This document shows, piece by piece, positions 59,337 through 64,000 of a stretch of DNA of 64,000 bases (position 1 is the stretch's first letter; the number at the start of each line of letters is the position of its first letter). Source of the DNA: JBJSXJ01 sp044235425 (lineage in GTDB: Bacteria > Planctomycetota > Planctomycetia > Pirellulales > Pirellulaceae); assembly GCA_044235425.1 (NCBI GenBank), contig JBIIHW010000030.1:1-64000 (forward strand), written 5' to 3'. The translations under genes and the position numbers were made by a program. The notes under the pieces are model-generated. The model had not been told where the DNA came from, did not search any database, and was given only the letters and a program-made list of their open reading frames with translations.

Positions 59337-60878
59337 ATGGCAGGCATGAACGGGTTGTTATGGTCCGCAGTGGCACCCTGGGTCGGTCAATGGCTTACCC
59401 CGGTATGGATTCTTAGTCTCGGCGTAACGCTGGGTTTACTGCTCGTACTGGTCACCTCCCTGATCGCCAGCTTGTGCAAACGAGGTCTGGGCAGCAACAT
59501 TTGGGGCGCTGTGGAAGAGGGTATCCTCTGGCCCGTTTCGCTCATCGCCATCACGTGCGCGATCTTCGCAGTCTTCGGTGTGTTTTTGGCGGAGGACCCC
59601 AAAGCCATCGCCCGCTCGCTGACACGCCTTACCGCCGCCGGCACGCGCACGCTTGAACAAACGCTGCAGCCCACAGCGGTCTCGGATGACAACTTTGACA
59701 ACCTGCCGACCGTCGCAGTCCCACTGGATATTCGTCGCGAGGAGCTCCGCGTGATTGCTTTTCAATGCGATCAAAACGTCGAGATCCGCTCGGTGCCCGA
59801 GACGGTGGAAGTGGGCCCGGGGGTGAAATGGGAACTACTGGCCAATGAGAAGACGGCTTGGGTCGCTCCCCTGATCGGCATGGAGCGGATTTTTCCGGAC
59901 GACGTAATACCGGCCGTGTTTGCGCGGAACTTAAGTGACAAACCGGCGAAGCTCGCGCTGGAAATCACGGTCATGCCACCCGTACCCGAAGTGGTCACGA
60001 TTCCGATTACCGCTCTGTGCGTCCTGATTTTTTATTGGCTCTACATCCTGCAACGACTGTTTTTCCCGCGCATGTCCGCCGTCGCTCTCGCGACCTTCAA
60101 GTCGGAAACCGCTCAGCCCGTTTTTCTACTGCTGACGATCATCGGCGCGATCATCATCATCATGTTCTTGATCATTCCCTGTAACACCTTCGGGGAAGAT
60201 ATCAAGATGATGAAGAAAGCGGGTATTAACTTGCTGCTCATGGCTGGCATCTTGCAGGCCACGTGGGCTGCCAGCACTTCGATCTGGGAAGAAATTGAAG
60301 GCCGCACGGCACTCACCGTGCTCTCGAAACCTCTCAGCCGCCCCTCCTTCATCATCGGTAAGTTCCTCGGGATCCTCTGGACGCTTGCCCTCTTGTTCAT
60401 CACACTCGGCGTCCTGCTGCTGGTGGTTACCGCTTATAAACCGATTTATGATGCTCGCGAGGGCGCCAATATCGAAGCTAGTTGGCAGCTTTGTCACAGC
60501 GAAATGACGCGTTTGCTGCCAGGCATCTTGCTGGCGTTCATGGAGACGATTGTGCTGGCCGCCATCAGCGTCGCCATCTCGACTCGTTTACCTATGATTC
60601 CGAACATGGTGATTTGTCTCACCGTGTTCGTGCTCGGCAATCTCACGCCGATGATCGTCAAGTCGGGCGCCGGCCGATTTGAGATTGTGAAGTTTTTTGG
60701 ACAGCTGATCGCCGCCATCTTCCCCGTGCTGGAAAACTTCTCAGTGGAGTCTGCGGTTTCCGCAAATCAGATCGTGCCCTTAAGCTACCTGGGTGTGTCG
60801 GGGCTCTACTGCCTGCTCTTCACGCTGGTCGCGTTGCTCTTGGCTTTGATTCTGTTTGAAGATGCAGACGTGGCTTAA
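59337..60878 (+). CDS. ABC-2 type transport permease, planctomycete variety
   Basis: The 513-residue protein has membrane helices at about 20-45, 62-85, 220-245, 258-280, 335-360, 390-415 and 485-507, with a non-membrane loop between the first two and the third. The fragment EEIEGRTALTVLSKPLSRPSFIIGKFLG matches ABC-2 permeases ('RxxxTxxxLlskPvsR..yllGK'). No ATPase gene is adjacent in the window, so partner and substrate are unknown. The last 99 bases overlap, convergently, the end of the oxidoreductase gene. Confidence 0.8.
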   Translation: MAGMNGLLWSAVAPWVGQWLTPVWILSLGVTLGLLLVLVTSLIASLCKRGLGSNIWGAVEEGILWPVSLIAITCAIFAVFGVFLAEDPKAIARSLTRLTAAGTRTLEQTLQPTAVSDDNFDNLPTVAVPLDIRREELRVIAFQCDQNVEIRSVPETVEVGPGVKWELLANEKTAWVAPLIGMERIFPDDVIPAVFARNLSDKPAKLALEITVMPPVPEVVTIPITALCVLIFYWLYILQRLFFPRMSAVALATFKSETAQPVFLLLTIIGAIIIIMFLIIPCNTFGEDIKMMKKAGINLLLMAGILQATWAASTSIWEEIEGRTALTVLSKPLSRPSFIIGKFLGILWTLALLFITLGVLLLVVTAYKPIYDAREGANIEASWQLCHSEMTRLLPGILLAFMETIVLAAISVAISTRLPMIPNMVICLTVFVLGNLTPMIVKSGAGRFEIVKFFGQLIAAIFPVLENFSVESAVSANQIVPLSYLGVSGLYCLLFTLVALLLALILFEDADVA

Positions 60879-61898
60879 CTGATTCAGAATCCGCTGGGCT
60901 GTCGCTAGTGCTCGCCGACCATCATCGCCGGTCACTTGCGGCTGCCCGCCGGAGCGAATCGCCTGCACGAAATCCGACTGCTCGTCCTCAATCGCATTGC
61001 GCGGTGCCACGGTCTTGGTTTCCAGCGCCAGCAGATCACGGAAAAAATTCTCTTTGACCAGGTTTTTCTCGGCAAGATTGAGCTGCTGCACGTCGAGGTC
61101 GCCCTGCGTCAACAGCTCCGTGGGACGCAAAATTCGCGCCGTTCCACTGGTCAGGTCGAGCATCGCGAACGCCCGCTCACCATAAATCTGCCATGTACGC
61201 TGCGGCTGACAACTCACTCGTGAAACACTGAGATTCGCCACACAGCCATCGGTCAATTCCAGCCGCGCCTGAGCAACATCTTCGTGCGGGCCGACCACGG
61301 TCAGGGCCGAAGCGGTCACCGCCGACACCTCGCCCGATGTCAACGACAACACGAGATCCAGGTCGTGAATCATTAAATCAAGAATTACACCGACATCGGT
61401 AGAACGGCAGGAATAGCCGGATGACCGCACCGCTTCAATGGCTCGAATACGCCCCAGCTCGGACTTGACCGCCACGACCGCCGGATTGAACCGCTCGACA
61501 TGCCCGACTTGCAGCACGAGGCCGCGTCGTCGCGCGGCGGCAATGAGCGCGTCGGCTTCCGCCACGGTTGTGGTAATTGGTTTTTCAACCAGACAATGCA
61601 CGCCGCGTTCCAGCAGATCACGAGCCACGGCATAGTGAAACTGCGTGGGCGCAGCGATGATCGCCGCATCAATTTTCCCGGCCAAAGAATCGACCGTCGC
61701 AGTCGCTTGAGTTTGAAACTGACGCGCCAGATCTTCACGCGCCTCAGCGACAGGATCAACCACCGCCACCAGCTCGAAATCCTCGCGTTGGCTTGCCAAG
61801 CGAGTGTGAATGCGTCCGAGGTGCCCAGCGCCCACTACCGCCAGTTTCAATCGCTTCACGCCGAACTCCTCCTCAACCGCTACATGCTCCAGCACCAA
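60780..61898 (-). CDS. Gfo/Idh/MocA family oxidoreductase
   Basis: The 372-residue frame has the NAD-binding start LKLAVVGAGHLGRIHTRLA, then EKPITTTVAEADALI with the conserved EKP and the domain GHVERFNPAV. A GTG near 61859 could be the real start (VKRLKLAVVGAG). It lies downstream of lpxC in the same direction with 27 bases between. In Acidithiobacillus and relatives a related enzyme, GnnA, oxidises UDP-GlcNAc for lipid A with diamino sugars; that role here is only suggested by position. The tail after about 335 is low complexity and overlaps the permease gene. Confidence 0.85.
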   Translation of the reverse strand: MVLEHVAVEEEFGVKRLKLAVVGAGHLGRIHTRLASQREDFELVAVVDPVAEAREDLARQFQTQATATVDSLAGKIDAAIIAAPTQFHYAVARDLLERGVHCLVEKPITTTVAEADALIAAARRRGLVLQVGHVERFNPAVVAVKSELGRIRAIEAVRSSGYSCRSTDVGVILDLMIHDLDLVLSLTSGEVSAVTASALTVVGPHEDVAQARLELTDGCVANLSVSRVSCQPQRTWQIYGERAFAMLDLTSGTARILRPTELLTQGDLDVQQLNLAEKNLVKENFFRDLLALETKTVAPRNAIEDEQSDFVQAIRSGGQPQVTGDDGRRALATAQRILNQLSHVCIFKQNQSQEQRDQREEQAVEPRHTQVA

Positions 61899-61925
61899 CC
61901 TTCGAACCCTAACGGCAGCACCAGC

Positions 61926-62897
61926 CTAAGAGGCTAATCGGCGTCGCCAACCAACCCCGCTCCCGTGTCCCGATAACTCCGCTTCCTCGAACTCGGCAAT
62001 CCGATCACTCAGGCGCTCGGACTCCTCGGTTTTTTGCGAGAGCGGCTCTTGATCGTCGGCCAGCAGTGCTCGCACGAGTTCCGCATTCAGTTTGTGTCCG
62101 GCTCGATAGGCTCGAACTCGGCCGACTAACTCCATGCCGAGCAAGCTGAGGTCACCGACCAGATCCAACGCTTTATGCCGCGCACACTCGTTGGGAAATC
62201 GCAGCGTGTTGTCGATCGGACCTTGGCGATCAAACACGAGCAGATCGCGGGGTGTGACTCGATTGCCCACACCGCGTTTCCGCATCCAATCCGCTTCCTC
62301 TTGCAACACGAACGTACGGGCCCCTGCCAGTTCGGCACGAAACGACTCGGGAGTGACTGACAACTCACACGACTGTCGTCCAATTGGCCCATCTTCGCCG
62401 TAATCTAAATCGTAGCAAACGGTCCAGCTGTCATCGCTCACCGGACTGGCTTCGATCCAGCAGTCATCCGCCCCAACTCGAATCGTGCGTTTGATGACAT
62501 GCCGAGTTCGCTGTTCGGCCTGCTCCACGACGCCGGCGGTATCGAGCGCCGCGACAAACGCCGCACTCGATCCATCGCACCCGGGAATCTCTGGACGATC
62601 AACCCACACTTCACAGTTATCAATTTGCAGCCCAGCCAAGGCCGCCATCACATGCTCGATCATCTCCACCGACGTCCCCCGAAAGGACAAACTGGTTCGT
62701 CGCGGAGTTTCCACTCGATAGCGCACCAGTGCCGCGACGCGCGACGGCTGCGGCAGATCACGCCGCACAAAGACAATTCCAGAATTCACCGGTGCCGGAC
62801 GAAACTCAAGCTGCACGTCACGCCCACTCCAATAGCCAAAGCCGGCAACACTGGCCGGCCGGCTGATGGTTCGCTGAGGACGCAACTCAGAATTCAA
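61926..62897 (-). CDS. lpxC: UDP-3-O-acyl-N-acetylglucosamine deacetylase
   Basis: The 323-residue product matches LpxC, the zinc enzyme for the committed step of lipid A synthesis. EMIEHVMAALAGLQIDNCEVWVD near residue 77 contains the first zinc His, PEIPGCDGSSAAFV follows, RHKALDLVGDLSLLG near 240 has the second His and Asp, and AYRAGHKLN near 264 has the catalytic His. Length is normal. It indicates a lipopolysaccharide-bearing outer membrane. It lies 58 bases after the skp/ompH gene and before the oxidoreductase. Confidence 0.93.
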   Translation of the reverse strand: MNSELRPQRTISRPASVAGFGYWSGRDVQLEFRPAPVNSGIVFVRRDLPQPSRVAALVRYRVETPRRTSLSFRGTSVEMIEHVMAALAGLQIDNCEVWVDRPEIPGCDGSSAAFVAALDTAGVVEQAEQRTRHVIKRTIRVGADDCWIEASPVSDDSWTVCYDLDYGEDGPIGRQSCELSVTPESFRAELAGARTFVLQEEADWMRKRGVGNRVTPRDLLVFDRQGPIDNTLRFPNECARHKALDLVGDLSLLGMELVGRVRAYRAGHKLNAELVRALLADDQEPLSQKTEESERLSDRIAEFEEAELSGHGSGVGWRRRLAS

Positions 62898-62955
62898 GGG
62901 TTATCCTTCACCAAGTGAATTCGCAGAAAACGGTCACAAGCTCCGGCCCACGGCC

Positions 62956-63735
62956 TTAGCGACTGGTGGTGCCATTGACGTTGGCGGCATTGCGAACCGC
63001 GGGAGCGGCCGCTGCGGGTGCCGACTTGACCGTCGCGCCTGCGTTCACTCGCTTGGCGATCTCATCCGTAATATCCAGCTTCTGCTGATACACGATCGCT
63101 CGATTCACACCTTGCATCACGGTATCACGCTTCTGCGGGTCCATCTGCACGTTGTTGTGACGCAGCACCAAGCTAATCCCGTATCGCTCCGCGAACTCCG
63201 CCACATGCTGCGTGATTTCCGTGTAGGTCGTGTAGTACAGCTTGGCTTCTGCTTCCGCAATATTCTTTTGCTTGAGTGCCATTTCGACTTGCAAATCCGA
63301 GACCATGCGAGCCGCTTCTTCTTCAAGCTTCTTGTACTGGGCACTACCGGGATTAAACGTTGACAACTCGTCTCGCTTCTGCGCCACCCGACGCTGCTCA
63401 CCCTGATAATACGACTCCAAGTTCTTCATCTCATCCTTGAGCCCGGTGAGTTGCTTGTTGAACTGAGCGTGCTGCTTGAACACTTCGCCGATATCGATCA
63501 CCACGACACTGGTGCCCGCCGTGCGTGACCCCGACGACATACTGGTCGCCGAAGCTGGAGCAACCGCTCCTGCACCTGCCCCCGCGCCTGCACCAACTGG
63601 GCGAGTCCCCGCGGTACCTGCTCCGCCAGCGGGCCGATTGCCCGTGACCGTTCCCTGGGCATAAGAAAGCGTGACACTGCACGCAACCAATCCAACGGCT
63701 GCCAAACCCACAGCCAAACGATGAGACATGCTCAC
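62956..63735 (-). CDS. OmpH/Skp family periplasmic chaperone
   Basis: The 259-residue product has a signal peptide (MSMSHRLAVGLAAVGLVACS), a Gly/Ala-rich stretch with GAGAGAGAVAPAS and then the OmpH/Skp core with VVVIDIGEVFKQHAQFNKQL. A long coiled coil of Gln, Glu, Lys and Arg (about 95-170) follows. Skp guards unfolded outer-membrane proteins in the periplasm. The gene heads the lpxC operon, a common planctomycete layout. The C-terminal 30 residues are Ala-rich. From 63736 to the window end I see only the possible promoter region. Confidence 0.85.
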   Translation of the reverse strand: MSMSHRLAVGLAAVGLVACSVTLSYAQGTVTGNRPAGGAGTAGTRPVGAGAGAGAGAVAPASATSMSSGSRTAGTSVVVIDIGEVFKQHAQFNKQLTGLKDEMKNLESYYQGEQRRVAQKRDELSTFNPGSAQYKKLEEEAARMVSDLQVEMALKQKNIAEAEAKLYYTTYTEITQHVAEFAERYGISLVLRHNNVQMDPQKRDTVMQGVNRAIVYQQKLDITDEIAKRVNAGATVKSAPAAAAPAVRNAANVNGTTSR

Positions 63736-64000
63736 GATCAGCGCTCCTTGCTCATGGTTTCGTCGTCCCTGACCAGCAACTGCGGATCCCTCGCCGTTGC
63801 TCTAGCCGAGCCCTGCAGACGAAACCTCTTCGCCTACCCTCTCGCGCCGCGATCATTCTGCCGACTCGATAAAAAAACGTAAAGAGCAGTTTAGGAAAAA
63901 TTGAAGCTTTCCCCGGCTTACTGTCCCACTATCTCGCCCTTGCGGGGAGCGTTACGCTATGCAGCGCGTCCACTCCTCAACTTCGCCCCTCGCTCGCCGG

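Noticed and set aside
59188..59376. Short minus-strand frame upstream of the ABC permease
   Set aside because: It spans the promoter region and the start of the permease, and has no features.

Overview
The window looks like a chromosome segment of a planctomycete, probably a Pirellula-like bacterium. The signs are a very large secreted protein joining a sorbosone-dehydrogenase-type propeller, HEAT repeats, PA14, cupredoxin and cytochrome c; an ECF sigma factor next to a long Ser/Thr kinase with repeats; a surface protein opening with the planctomycete-style 'LESLESRHLMA' leader; and a Gram-negative envelope set (LpxC, Skp/OmpH, FtsH). The genus is inference.

Layout. 1-354: fragments of an IS3-type insertion sequence with a 227-base offset duplication. 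440-3234: an array of 23 tRNA or tRNA-like genes, all on the minus strand, interrupted by one four-helix-bundle (S23/IVP-like) gene and by arrays of degenerate 7-base repeats. 3235-4200: IS256-type transposase debris and inverted repeats. 4317-13495: FmdB-type zinc ribbon, NAD(P)H-hydrate epimerase, FtsH, a ceramidase-like secreted protein, a four-helix membrane protein, a small coiled-coil protein, an acyltransferase-like protein, a GMC oxidoreductase and a family 2 glycosyltransferase. 13558-27000: the giant multidomain cytochrome, transaldolase, a secreted calpain-like protease with FG-GAP and RTX repeats, and the ECF sigma/kinase pair.

27779-55704: a biosynthetic gene cluster of about 28 kb. 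A fatty acyl-AMP ligase with ACP feeds a fully reducing type I PKS module. A second PKS protein follows (KS lacking its HGTGT histidine, AT lacking its serine, carrier protein, sulfotransferase), then an NRPS (C-A-PCP-C-TE). Downstream are a PvdE/SyrD-like ABC exporter, a MacA-like adaptor, a MacB-like transporter, an MGT-type glycosyltransferase and, convergent, a TolC-like outer-membrane lipoprotein. Helical tails at the protein ends and ATGA/GTGA-type gene overlaps suggest a co-linear line in the order given. The likely product is an exported, possibly sulfated and glycosylated acyl-amino-acid or lipopeptide; the structure is inference.

55908-64000: a repeat-containing secreted protein, 46-base repeats, an SDR reductase, a secreted cytochrome-like protein, an ABC-2 type permease and an envelope operon on the minus strand (Skp, LpxC, Gfo/Idh/MocA oxidoreductase).

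The two places most likely to hold something undescribed are the tRNA array with its heptamer repeats and degenerate tRNAs, and the assembly line with a probable non-elongating KS and an internal sulfotransferase.
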